Source: Dactylorhiza incarnata
Taxonomy: Eukaryota > Streptophyta > Magnoliopsida > Asparagales > Orchidaceae
Direction of reading: 5' to 3'
Assembly: GCA_033032865.1 (NCBI GenBank)
Contig: JAWHQI010000121.1
Coordinates: 3,348,001 to 3,412,000, forward strand
Length of the DNA stretch: 64,000 bases
Shown: piece by piece, positions 1 through 9,884 of the stretch
Numbering within the stretch: position 1 is the first letter of the stretch
How the letters are laid out: each line of letters begins with the position of its first letter
Made by a program: the position numbers and the translations under genes
Notes under the pieces: model-generated
The model's database searches: none
The model's input: the letters and a program-made list of their open reading frames with translations, nothing else
What the model was told of the DNA's origin: nothing

Positions 1-1454
1 CCATAATCCTAATTTAGAGGACCCTATTAGATAACGAAAAATACGTTTTACCGCTTTTAAATGAGATTCTTTTGGATCGGCTTGAAAGCGAGCACATAAA
101 CATACGACAAACATTATATCTGGTCTAGATGCACTTAAATAAAGAAGAGAACCTATCATTCCTCTACATAGTGTTTGATCAATAGAAATTCCCGATTCAT
201 CTTTGCCTAGTTTTAAAGAGGCACTCATAGGAGTAGAAGCTTGTTTAAGGTTTTCAAATCCAAATCGTTTAAGCATATCGTGAACATATTTTGATTGACA
301 AATAAAAATACCATCAGTTCTTTGTGAAATTTGAAAACCAAGAAAGTATGATAGTTCTCCTACAAGACTCATTTCAAATTCATTTTTCATTATTAAAACT
401 ACTTTATTACACAACTCTTCATTAGTGGCTCCAAAAATGATGTCATCAACATATATTTGTAAAATGATTAATTCGTTATTTTTATGCTTAATGAAGAGTG
501 TGTTGTCTGCACTTCCCATAACATAACCATGCTCTAACAAAACAATGTAAGATGATCATACCATGCACGAGGCGCTTGTTTTAAACCATAAAGCGCTTTT
601 TCTAATTTGTAAACATGATTTGGAAATTTTTCATTTATGAAACCGGGGGGTTGCTCTACATAAACTTCTTCCTTAATATACCCGTTTAAAAAAGCACTTT
701 TAACATCCATTTGAAATAATTTTATTCTTTTAAAACTCGCAAAAGCTAAAAATATTCGTATAGATTCTAAGCGAGCAACGGGTGCAAACGTTTCTTCAAA
801 ATCTACCCCCTCGATTTGTGAATAACCTTGAGCAACTAAGCGTGCTTTATTTCTTACAATCCTAGGTTCACCATCTAATTTATTTTTAAAGATCCATTTT
901 ACTCCTATAATTGGATGATTAGATGGTCTTTCTACAAGATTCCAAACCTTATTTCTTTCAAATTGTCGTAACTCTTCATTCATAGCCAGAAACCAAAATT
1001 CGTCATTTAAAGCGGTGGGAACGTTTTTAGGTTCGATTTCAGAAACAAAGCAAATATTAGAAAATGTTTCATGAAGAGAGGATCGAGTTCTCACCCCAGT
1101 GGAAGGTTCCCCAATGATGAGTTCTTTTGGATGATTTTTGGAGAAGTTTAACACGCTTGGAGGTACGAATTCATCTTCTTTGGAGTTTTCCTCCTCTTCT
1201 TTGGACGGTTCTTCTTCGTCGTGCTCCAAGGATGGCAAGGGTTCATCATCGGTACCTGTAGGGAGCTTCTCTGCACATGGAACAAACTCATCAAATCTAA
1301 CATTAATTGATTCTTCAACCTTACTTGATCTTTTATTAAATATTCTATATGCTTTACTAGTTGAAGAATAACCAAGAAATATTCCTTCATCGCATTTTTT
1401 GTCAAATTTTCCTAAAGAATCTTTTGTATTAAGTATGAAGCATTTACATCCAAA
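1..1454 (-). mobile_element. Element A: truncated Sirevirus-type Ty1/copia retrotransposon
   Basis: The segment reads on the minus strand as the downstream part of a copia polyprotein, from the end of integrase through reverse transcriptase. It is cut at the window edge on the left and by the LTR of element B on the right, exactly at position 1455. The integrase/RT linker text (for example [12 protein letters not shown]) and the RT motif YVDDIIFGAT are typical of the SIRE/Maximus lineage. No LTR of A is inside the window. The A-B junction falls inside coding sequence, so B (or the LTR at B's left end) inserted into A. Confidence 0.9.
1..1454 (-). pseudogene. pol: Copia pol fragment: integrase C-terminus, reverse transcriptase, connection to RNase H
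   Basis: RT copies element RNA into cDNA in the cytoplasmic virus-like particle, and integrase inserts it. Reading leftwards, the integrase tail lies at about 1454-1240, then an acidic Ser/Glu-rich linker, then RT from about 1015. The RT text includes [29 protein letters not shown] and [14 protein letters not shown]. The catalytic YVDD box is at 442-453. A one-base frameshift near 535-545 splits the RT, and another near 1240 separates the linker from the integrase tail. The C-terminal connection continues to position 1, and RNase H proper would lie outside. The reading frame is otherwise well preserved, so the decay looks moderate. The 5' end of pol is missing because B interrupts it. Confidence 0.88.
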
Positions 1455-2618
1455 TGTTGGATCGGTAGGTGCCCATAGAGGGGGGGGGGGGGGTGAATAA
1501 GGGTTTTCAAAAATTTAAGATTATATTTATAAAACTTAGAATTATTGCAAGATTAAAGTAATAATTTTGAATAGCGATCTAAATTGATTTATGATAAAAA
1601 GAGGATAATAAACAATTTAGATGAATGAAGAACAAAATCAATTTTATTACAAAAGTAGAGACATGATTGCTATTAATAAAATTGATTACAAAAATGGATT
1701 TATATGACGCTAGAAATCGAGGCGAATAATAATAGTTCTTTTTCGTTTTCTATACCGACTCGTATCCCCACGAACCGGTTGGCTTTAGCCGATCTCTCCC
1801 CAGATACGACCTCAAGCCGCTCTAGCAAATCTATCCCCAAAAAGGCCTCGAGCACCCCCTAGATCTACTCCCTAGACCTAGTCGCCAACACGAGGCGAAT
1901 TACCCCCTAAGTCTAACCCAGACCTAGTCGCCAACACGAGGCGAATTTACTACACGTTTACAAGATTGAAAGATGTGAAAGAAATATAATAACGATACTA
2001 TAAAAAACTCCCTATGAGGATCTCCTGGAGAAGTGGACGAGGTCCCGCAGAGTATGATCGTAGTCGATGCGGTCTTTCGTCACGATGATGACGCGTGTTG
2101 AAATCTTCTCCACGGATCTCCTTAAGCTTTATGGATTTGTGGGAGTATCTCTCTAAACTATCCTCTCTCTGTTGTGGCACGAAGCTCTGGAGCTTGGGAT
2201 CTCAAGAGGATAATGAAGTCGGAGCCAACGTGTCCAATTTATAGACTCAGCGCTACCGCCGGCGCTAGCCCGGATTAAGAAATAATTTGCGCGGTAGAAT
2301 CTCCCATCCGCGGCAACAAGCTGCTCTATGCCTTAAGTGCGTCACGCTACCGCCGGCGCTATCCGCTACCTCCAGGTGCTAGCACCTTCTATAAACGCTG
2401 CCGGATTGTCGCTAATCATCGCTAGCGCCCGACGCTATCACTACCGCCGGCGCTAGTGGCCATGATGGTATTTTTGCCTCAATTTTGGGGCCAGTCTTCA
2501 TGTGTTCTCCTGGAGTCATATGGACTATGTTAACCTGCACACTTAAACACACAAGATCAAATACACATAGGATTTGTTATTCTCTAACCTAGGAGATGCG
2601 GAAGACCATGTTCCAACA
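1455..2618 (-). repeat. Left (3') LTR of element B
   Basis: The LTR is 1164 bp with TG...CA ends; on the minus strand it begins TGTTGGAACATGG. U3 is the right part (about 2245-2618) and holds GC-rich palindromes around the core CCGCCGGCG. U5 ends with a G/C homopolymer next to GTGAATAAGGG, the usual copia U5 end. The R/U5 half differs strongly from the other LTR of B. Confidence 0.9.
2236..2243 (-). promoter_or_regulatory. TATA box of the left B LTR
   Basis: TATAAATT lies on the minus strand immediately downstream of the U3 palindromes, in the position expected for the LTR promoter. The equivalent box in the other LTR is TATAAAAG. Confidence 0.6.
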
Positions 2619-2631
2619 AACTCCCCCTTTT
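2619..2631 (-). other. Polypurine tract of element B
   Basis: AAAAGGGGGAGTT on the minus strand abuts the 3' LTR. It matches the Sirevirus PPT pattern (G-rich tract preceded by a TTATTATC-type sequence) and fixes the element as minus-oriented. It would prime plus-strand DNA synthesis. Confidence 0.85.
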
Positions 2632-2749
2632 GATAATAACAAATCCATTAATGATAAATCAGAGCATTAATATATAAGCATGATGAAATCCTACTTGTGT
2701 GTGTGTGATAGTGATGATTTAGGATAATTATCAAATTTTGCATTTAGAA

Positions 2750-2910
2750 TTGCTCCCCCTAAATACATGCTCCCCCTATGTGAATGCTCCCTTAATATGT
2801 AAGCTATCAAATTAATTAATCATGTAAGTTTTTATTTTGATAGCGGATATTTTATTTATCATGTTAGTTCTCCCCCTTTTGCATTTTATCATGTTAATTC
2901 TCCCCCTTTG
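2750..2910 (-). repeat. Additional PPT-like copies of B (multi-PPT)
   Basis: The core CTCCCCCT (minus strand AGGGGGAG) recurs at about 2752, 2769, 2870 and 2900, upstream in element sense of the true PPT. Arrays of extra PPTs near the 3' LTR are a known Sirevirus trait. Element F has the same arrangement. Confidence 0.75.
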
Positions 2911-3148
2911 TTATTAGCAAAAGTGGGTTAGGATGTACCACATAATAGTTAGATAATAAGATAAAGGCATGATCGAGCTTCTTAGTGAGAAGGAAATGAT
3001 AAGAAGTTTTAGAACAATTTTTAGAAAAAAAAATAAATCAGAGTTTTTAGCCTAAAAAAGTAATGATTTCCCCTTTATATAAGAGTTGTAAAAATATCAG
3101 AGTTTTAGCATAAAATTATGATTTCCAAGTAACTAATCTACCCAGACA

Positions 3149-3400
3149 ATATGTCTACACCCTAGCCCCGTACTAAGAGATGGATGGGCATGAGAAGCTG
3201 CAAACATGCCGTAGGTTGGGGTGTTAGTCCCATATGCAAACACTAAACAAACACTTAACCTAACACTCTTTCCCCCCAGTGCCTCGCAAGGCCCCACTGG
3301 AACCCTCCCCGGTTAAGGACAAGACATGACTAGAGATAAGGTTATCTAATGTCTACAACCCTACGCCCCCGCTATGGTGAGATATGAAGTCATAGATAAT
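3149..3400 (-). other. Conserved ~250-bp block in the B tail
   Basis: The block is strongly similar to 34471-34720 in element F while the surrounding sequence is poorly conserved. It contains a hairpin at 3276-3300 with arms CCAGTG and CACTGG and an inner CCT/AGG pair around CGCA. It looks like a structured RNA domain rather than coding sequence. Its function is unknown. Confidence 0.6.
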
Positions 3401-4401
3401 ACTTATTGGAAACATTAGGCATTTAAATCTAATGATAATTTATAGCCTATGAGTTTTTATTGTTATTTGTCTTTATGAAAAACACTCACATAGCTATATT
3501 GAAAATCATGAATGAATCAGAGTTTGAGCATTGCGGAAGATTTCGAAAAAGAAACATCATAATACTAAATAAGAGTTTAAGTTAAAAAAAAGAAGAAGAT
3601 GTTTTTGAATTTCAGAACTAACTTTATGAAGATTAGAGTTAAAGCATTTTTCAACATCCTTTTAGCAATTAGAAATACAAAGGTAAAATTTGAGTTAAAA
3701 TTCAATGATAAGAGGATGTTTTTATAAGCAATATTTTACTTGTTGGAGGAGTGTTTAGCATGAAAGTTTTCATAGAAATAAATCAGAGTTTTTAGCATAA
3801 AAAATGATATGCGTGTTAGAACAACCAACATAAATTCTACCAAGCAAGTCTACCAATTGTTTTTAGGAAAAATTGAGATTTAAGACTTGATATAAGCATG
3901 AAAGCGCAAGGTAAAAGTTATATGGTGATGATGCGGAAGACTTGTAGAAATACAAGAAACATCTTATTGTAAGCAATGATGATCCATAAAAAGATATATG
4001 AGTTTAAAGTTCAAAAAGAAGATGTTTATGTAAATCATGTTTCAATGAAAATCTTTTATGGTTGACAAAAAATAAGCAAGCATGAAATAATATTATCACA
4101 AAGAGATTACTACAATGTTATTTCAATTCACAATTTCAAAACATACCAAACATTATATAAAACATGCTAGGTTATCTAGTGCATTTCATAAGTAAAAAAT
4201 TGTATAGAATTTCGCATTAGGGTCCAATACTCATGAGAAGAAGTGTTATGGAAGATAATGATGTGCACATAAGTGTATTTTTGAGTAGAGTATACAAGTG
4301 TTTTAATCAAAAATACAAGTAATATGTAAAGTAAAAGCACAATAAAACACAAATATTTTTACTTCCACACACTTTAATGCACAAACAAAAATGTACAACT
4401 A

Positions 4402-4462
4402 CCAAGGTGCTTTGCACACATAATGCTCATTAAGACTTATCAGTGTGCAAAGTAGTGCTTGG
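4402..4462 (-). other. Conserved hairpin, copy B1
   Basis: The outer stem is CCAAG/CTTGG and the inner stem is a perfect 10-bp CTTTGCACAC/GTGTGCAAAG. They enclose a 23-nt loop ending in ATTAAGACTTATCA. The loop recurs almost unchanged at 4576-4636, 33172-33232 and 33330-33389. This is the best-paired of the four copies. Confidence 0.7.
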
Positions 4463-4575
4463 GGGATCACAGATTTTATTTTTAAAGTTGAGACTAGTGA
4501 ACCGGTGTACTTAAGAGTAAGTGGTTTTTATTTTGAAAGAAAGATACGGTTTGCACAAGACACTTTACTATTGTT

Positions 4576-4636
4576 CCAAGGTGTTCAAACTCACAACGCT
4601 TATTAAGACTTATCAGGAGGTTCAAGTAGTGCTTGG
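4576..4636 (-). other. Conserved hairpin, copy B2
   Basis: The outer stem CCAAG/CTTGG, loop and spacing match copy B1. The inner stem sequence is different (TTCAAACTC against GAGGTTCAA, 7 of 9 positions paired). It lies 113 bp to the right of copy B1's last base and has the same total length of 61 nt. Confidence 0.65.
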
Positions 4637-5164
4637 TGGAGTTATCTTTGTTATTTATTTTATAATTTTTATTTTGTACAAAGTTCTCCGAATACACTTA
4701 TTTTGCAAACCAATAGAATTTATGAAAAAGATAACCACTTTTCTGAACTTTTAAAAGTGCAAATAAAGGAGTGTAGGTAAGATACTTGTGCAATTTTTAA
4801 TTTATTGTACTAATACAAAACATACACAAGCATTCTTAAATTAAACACATATGTAGGCAATGCCAAAAATAAGTGAGTGAATAAAGATCATTATCAATCA
4901 TAAAACATTTACTCATACTTAGAGGCATGCTAAGCTTGGTCCTACACAAATTTTAAACTATACTTGATGCACATTTTAATAGATATATCAAAGCATGATG
5001 AAAACAATGTTCAAAGTAGTTTGAAAGGATAAATTGCAACATTATAAAAATTCTAAATAATAGATTAAATTATGCTTGATATTAACAATAAAGTCCATAC
5101 GGTATTTTTGATATTTTAAAGAATAATTTTGATTTAAAGTTTGAACTTATAAGATTGATCTTGG

Positions 5165-5250
5165 ACTTCCTGAGGACTACCCTATGAGAGGTTCGCCCGG
5201 TACTAGGTGATATGATGGAGTGATAGCCCAAATCACCCTTTCACACGATA
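5165..5250. other. Module shared with the LTR of gypsy element G
   Basis: From ACTTCC at 5165 to CACGAT at 5250 this stretch aligns by eye at roughly 70% or better with 58742-58829 in G's LTR, and with its split copy in the other G LTR. Shared words include GGACTACCC, GGTACTAGG and AGCCCAAATC. Its role is unknown. Confidence 0.6.
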
Positions 5251-5534
5251 CATGTAAACAGAAAAGTTAAGTTCAATAATAACATTTTTTTATACTTGTT
5301 TTTGTTTTGTATTTTTGTATTTGATTTTTCCAATAAGATGAACATTAAACAAATGGCAAAAACCACAAAAAGCAAAACATATAATAATTTTTTGTAATTT
5401 GGCTTTTGTATTTTTGTATTTGATTTTTCAAAAATCAATTATAGGCAGAATTGCAAAAATGTGTAGTACATATAGATTAATATATTTTTAAGCATTTTTC
5501 AGAATTTTAAAATTTCAGAAAATCGGAGACTCGA

Positions 5535-5552
5535 GCTAGCGCCGGCGCTAGC
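5535..5552. repeat. Perfect 18-bp GC palindrome
   Basis: GCTAGCGCCGGCGCTAGC is a perfect inverted repeat in an otherwise AT-rich region. It is the same motif family as the U3 palindromes of B's LTRs and as the pair inside B's gag at 8201-8240. Confidence 0.8.
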
Positions 5553-6499
5553 GCGGCAAACAATACACTATTTTTCAAGATTTTTGAAAATCTAATTTTT
5601 GATATTGATTAAGTGTCCCAAGAGTAGTTTCATGCAGAAATTTTAGAATTTTTGGAGATGTCTAGATAATGCAAATTGCATGAAATATTAGCGATTTAGT
5701 ATATGACTATACCAAACAAAATATTTGCATGAGATATAAGATAGATCATCATGATGTATGTGAATTCTAATTCTTCTAGACTTATGAAGATATGATTTGT
5801 AGGTCTAGAGAAATGATGATCATGTATAATTTCAAGATATAAATTATCTAATGATTAATCCGTAAATTATGTGTTCTATTTTAAATCACATAGTTATCAT
5901 GACATTTGAATAACATTGAAAATGTTATACCTAGCATAGACAAATAAGTATAGACCAAAGAAATGCTAGGATGATGGGTTTGAATGCAATGTTAAACAAA
6001 GGATTAATCATGCATTTTGTAACAAATATTTTTATTTTCGATTTTTCTTAATAATATTCTTTAATATAAGGGCTATCAAATTCAACACATAAGATAGATA
6101 CTAATCAACACATTGTGCATTATAATTTTTAGCCTAAGCCCTTTATTAAACCATTTAAATCCATTTTCTAAAATAATTTCATTAGTCTTGATAATAATTT
6201 CAATATTCAATTAGTAATGATAATTCAAGACATTTTAATGGTAATGGATTTAGAAGGTGAAAACAATAAAAAGGATAAGTAGATCACTTAAAATGATATG
6301 ACTTTTATTCAATTTTATTAAATTTGATTCATTTATGAATTTCGATTTAATTTATGAAAGTCATATTACAAGATATTTAAAGTGATCATATCATGATGAT
6401 TCAAAAGAAAATAAACAAAAAGAAGCTTAAGCATATCATGAAGTAGAATAATGATATTTCATTTTTAGTTGGTTTCTACTTCATGCAAATGATGGGATA

Positions 6500-7330
6500 C
6501 TAATGAATAAGAGTTTTAGGTATCCAAAGAGGACCGGCAGTGACGGTTCCTTTGGGTACCCAAATACATCGTGTTTTCTTTTGGGGAGACAAGGATGAAT
6601 GGATTAATGCGTCACTCTTAAGTATGGGTCTCCATTCATACCTTGGAAGAAAGTTATTTTTATTTTTCAAATTTCCATAATCATTTACTTGAATGTTTGG
6701 ATAAACATAACTCTTGAATTTATTATATAATGGAAATTTGTTTATATTTGAATTTAAGTTGGGAAAAGAATGTGATGAATGGATCCTTGCATTTAGGGTT
6801 TCATTTTTACCTTTTGGTCTCCATTCAAATATTGGTTTAATATTATTTTTATTTGTCATATTTCCATGATAATTTTGCAAACCATTCTTTATAGGAAATT
6901 TGTTTATCTTTAAGTTTATGTTGGGAGAAAGATGATGTTTTAAAAGATAATGATTTGGAATTTCATTTTGATATTTTTCATCTCCTTTGTTAGGTTTAAA
7001 CATATTATGAAAATTCATATTTAACTTGCTTTTGGAGTTTGTTTGATATTGAGAATTTTTCTTTAAGATTTCCTTAAGCAAGATAATTTTAATTTCTAAT
7101 CCATCATTTTTAGTTTTTAAGTTATGTCTAGCTTTATTATAAGCGATTGTGCTATTTTTAAGAGTGGTAGCAATTGATTCAATATGTTTTACATATTAAT
7201 CCCTATATTCATCAAATGTTTCGTCCATCTCTTTAATTTCAATTTTATAGTCTTTGCATTTAGCACAATCATTTATCAAAGATGAATTTTCTAAACATAA
7301 TTTTTCATTTTGTTCTTTTACTAAAATGTA
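6500..7330 (-). pseudogene. gag: Displaced second gag C-terminal segment in B
   Basis: The minus strand encodes a Lys/Asn/Glu-rich, probably coiled-coil segment from about 7330, with one in-frame stop near 7200. It ends in the Sirevirus gag tail motif CIWVPKG...GPLWIPK at 6500-6560. The same tail ends the gag of element F (35956-36030). In B it lies downstream of the protease, which is out of order: a gag C-terminus should precede the protease, and B already has one (KQIWVPKK near 8020). The join to the protease/pre-integrase reading is at about 7323-7330. I infer a template switch or deletion that replaced integrase-RT with the gag tail of an F-like relative. Repeated WRP blocks at 6620-6830 suggest internal duplication. 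Confidence 0.75.
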
Positions 7331-7960
7331 GAAATTTGTTTATATTTGATGTAGAAATTTCATTTTTGCTTTTAAAAGATGACTTTGTAAATTTGCCTTT
7401 TTGGCATGGAGAACATAATGATGATAAATTTCCATTTAACTTAGGCAATCCTCTAATCAATTCTCTTTTTGCTAGTTTTAAGATTAGTTTTGTACTAGCG
7501 TGGCCTAAGCGTCTATGCCATAACTCTAATTCATCATTTTTTGTTATAAAACATTTTATTGAAGATTTGGAAAGATCATGAAACGAAACTATGTAAACGT
7601 TATGAATTCTAGGTGCAGTTAATAACACATCTTTTGTTTTAGGATTAACAATCTTGCAAAGGTTAGTGGATGATTCAAATAGTACGTCTAAACCTTTATC
7701 ACACAGTTGACTTATAGATATTAAGTTATGCTTTAATCCTTTCACATAAAGTACATTAGTTATAAGAAAAGATGCGTTACCCACTGTACCAACTCCCATG
7801 ATCCTTCCTTTACCGTTATCGCCAAATGTCACGATTCCTCCTTTCTTCTTTTCTAGGCTAAGGAATTTTGCTTTATTGCCCGTCATGTGCTTGGAGCAGC
7901 CTGAGTCCAAGTACCACACGTCTTCTGTTTCCTTAGCCTTCCTGCATATCTAGAAAGAAG
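7305..7960 (-). pseudogene. pro: Copia aspartic protease and pre-integrase domain of B
   Basis: The protease matures the gag-pol polyprotein. The text WYLDSGCSKHMTG (about 7881-7919) carries the DSG active-site triad of copia proteases. It is followed by a GAG-pre-integrase domain with LWHRRLGHAS, which provides the His residues of the integrase zinc finger, and by CSPCQKGKFTKS, which provides the Cys residues. The reading ends near INKFLH, exactly where the integrase catalytic core should begin. Nothing of the core, RT or RNase H follows. A frameshift separates this frame from gag near 7925-7960. The segment is probably a relic of an autonomous copy. Confidence 0.85.
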
Positions 7961-9836
7961 ATGAGAGTAAAAACCAGATACCCAAGAGGTACCACCCATA
8001 GAGTAAGTGGTTTTCTTAGGTACCCAGATTTGTTTTAAAGTTCGTTGTTTTATATTCCTGCAAGACCCAGACGTGTGTCCAAATTTTAGACAATTATCAC
8101 ACGAAATGAAGGGGGTTGAGACCCTTTTCAGAGTTTCTATGTCGCTCTTGCTTGATGATGTTTGAGTATTAGAAATAATAGAAGATTTTTTAACATTAGA
8201 GCTACCGCCGGCGTTAGTAGCTAGCGCCGGGCAGTAGTGATCACTTTTATATCCGAGTCCGAATTTTCCAGACCCAAGGCATTGATTACCCAGAAGCATA
8301 TCCAGGGATTTTTTGGCAAATCCCGAATTTGTTAATGGCTAAATTGAGGTTATGATTTTGTTTTTTAAGAGATGTGTTTTCTCGCACAATCATAACACAT
8401 TTATTTTCAAATCCTTTTTTGTTCTTTTCAATTTGTAATACAGAAGTTTTCAATTTTCTCTCTAAGTCCCCCTTTTCTTTTGCAATAATTTTATTTTGTG
8501 AGAGTGCATTAGAGAGAGAAATTTCAAGTTCTTTTATCTTAAATAGAGAGTGCTCACATTCTTGACATGAAATCTTTCGTTTTTCAATAGAAACCAATTT
8601 TCTTGTGAGCTTACGATTTTCTTTTATAATAGATTCATTTTCACGATTTAATAAAACAAATTTATCATAAAGTTCTTCAAAAGTAGAAGGAGATACCTCA
8701 GTGTCGCTAAGAACACTGGTGTCGTCATCGTCGCTTTTGGCCATCAAGCACAGGTTTGCTTCCTCCTCGCTACTTGACTCAGATTCGTTTGACTCTTCAG
8801 AGGAAGAGTCATCCCAAGTTGCAGCCTTCAACACTTTCTTCTTCTCTTTTGCTTTCTTTTGTTCTTTCCACTCCTTTTGGTATTTTGGGCACTGGCTCCG
8901 AATGTGCCCGATTTTTCTGCAGTGATAGCATTCTGGAGGCGGCCTTTCTTCTTCGTCATCGCTTGCTTTTTCTTTCCTCGACGTAGAGGAAGATCCCTTT
9001 CGTCGAGTGTCCTTCTGGAAGAATTTTTTGAATGTGTTCCTTCTTTCCGGGTTCCTGATGAACTTCTTGAAGTTCTTCACCAGGAGTCCTTCTTCCTCAT
9101 CATCGTCCTCTTCGATGCACTCCTTCTTTGATGTCAGCGCCAACGCCTTTTTCTTCGGCTCCTTGTTGTATTCGTCATGTTGAATTTGTAGTTCAACCTC
9201 ATGGGTTTTGAGATTCCCAATGAGGTTCTCGATCTGGAGCATTCTTAAGTTGTGCGACTCTGAGATGGCCGTCACCTTCGGGTTGAACCTTGGAGGTAAG
9301 GAGCGAAGAATTTTCCTCACCAAGTCCCCATCGGAGTAGGTCTTTCCAAGCGCCTTTGATGCGTTGACAATCTTTGTAAAGCGAGTGTACATGGAGTTGA
9401 TGTCCTCGTCGGTGTCCATCCTAAATTTCTCGTATTCAGATTCCAGTTGAAACAGCTTGGCATCTTTCACCTGCGATGTACCTTCGTGAGTTACTTCTAA
9501 TTGATTCCAAATATCATAAGCAGTAGTGCAGGCAGAAATTCTATTAAATTCAGTCCTATTTAGGGCACAATATAAGGCGTTCATTGCTTTTGCGTTATTT
9601 TTACACCTTAGTTTGTCGCTATCGTCCCATTTATCTTTAGGTTTTAATAATGTTGCCTCTCCTACTACAATTGTAGGAGGAGAGTATCTGACTTCTACCA
9701 TATTCCAGACTTCTACATCCATCGTCATAAGAAAACACATCATTCTATTTTTCTAGTAGTTAAAATCAGACCCAGTAAAGAGAGGTGGTCGACTAATCCC
9801 TTGAGCCTCCGAGAAAGCGAGATCATGAGACGCCAT
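7945..9836 (-). pseudogene. gag: Sirevirus gag of element B
   Basis: Gag packages element RNA into particles. Reading starts at the ATG ending at 9836 (MASHDLAF...), just inside the PBS. A TAG in the first 30 codons (near 9752) splits off the N-terminus, after which 485 residues are open to 8286. A UBN2/copia gag core occupies roughly 9700-9150, followed by a Lys/Glu/Ser-rich linker. A zinc knuckle CYHCRKIGHIRSQC lies near 8890-8930, then an acidic Ser/Glu stretch and a long coiled coil, the typical large Sirevirus gag. A one-base slip in an A-run near 8310 moves reading to the next frame. That frame holds a second knuckle, CDNCLKFGHTSGSC, near 8065-8106 and ends in KQIWVPKK. A GC palindrome pair is embedded in the frame at 8201-8240. 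Confidence 0.88.
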
Positions 9837-9870
9837 TGTTCCCGGTTGTTAAGCCGATTGGAACAAAACC

Positions 9871-9882
9871 GCTATGATACCA
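9871..9882 (-). other. Primer binding site of B (initiator tRNA-Met type)
   Basis: TGGTATCATAGC on the minus strand, two bases from the LTR, differs at one position from the canonical plant copia PBS TGGTATCAGAGC. Confidence 0.85.
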
Positions 9883-9884
9883 CT

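Larger units (their letters stand above)
2932..6499 (-). other. AT-rich non-coding tail of element B
   Basis: There is no credible ORF in this 3.6-kb stretch; the short ORFs are chance openings in AT-rich DNA. It is not featureless. It contains a conserved block with a GC-rich hairpin (3149-3400), two related 61-nt hairpins (4402-4462 and 4576-4636), a module shared with the LTR of gypsy element G (5165-5250) and a perfect GC palindrome (5535-5552). Large parts align with the tail of element F, though not in the same order. Confidence 0.7.

Noticed and set aside
2238..2618. Possible MITE or DNA transposon because of strong inverted repeats
   Set aside because: The palindromes lie within U3 of a TG...CA LTR with PPT next to it. 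No separate target duplication surrounds them.
4494..5438. Small ORFs in the AT-rich B tail
   Set aside because: They are short, have no homologous frame at the matching place in F, and overlap the conserved hairpins whose pairing explains the conservation better.
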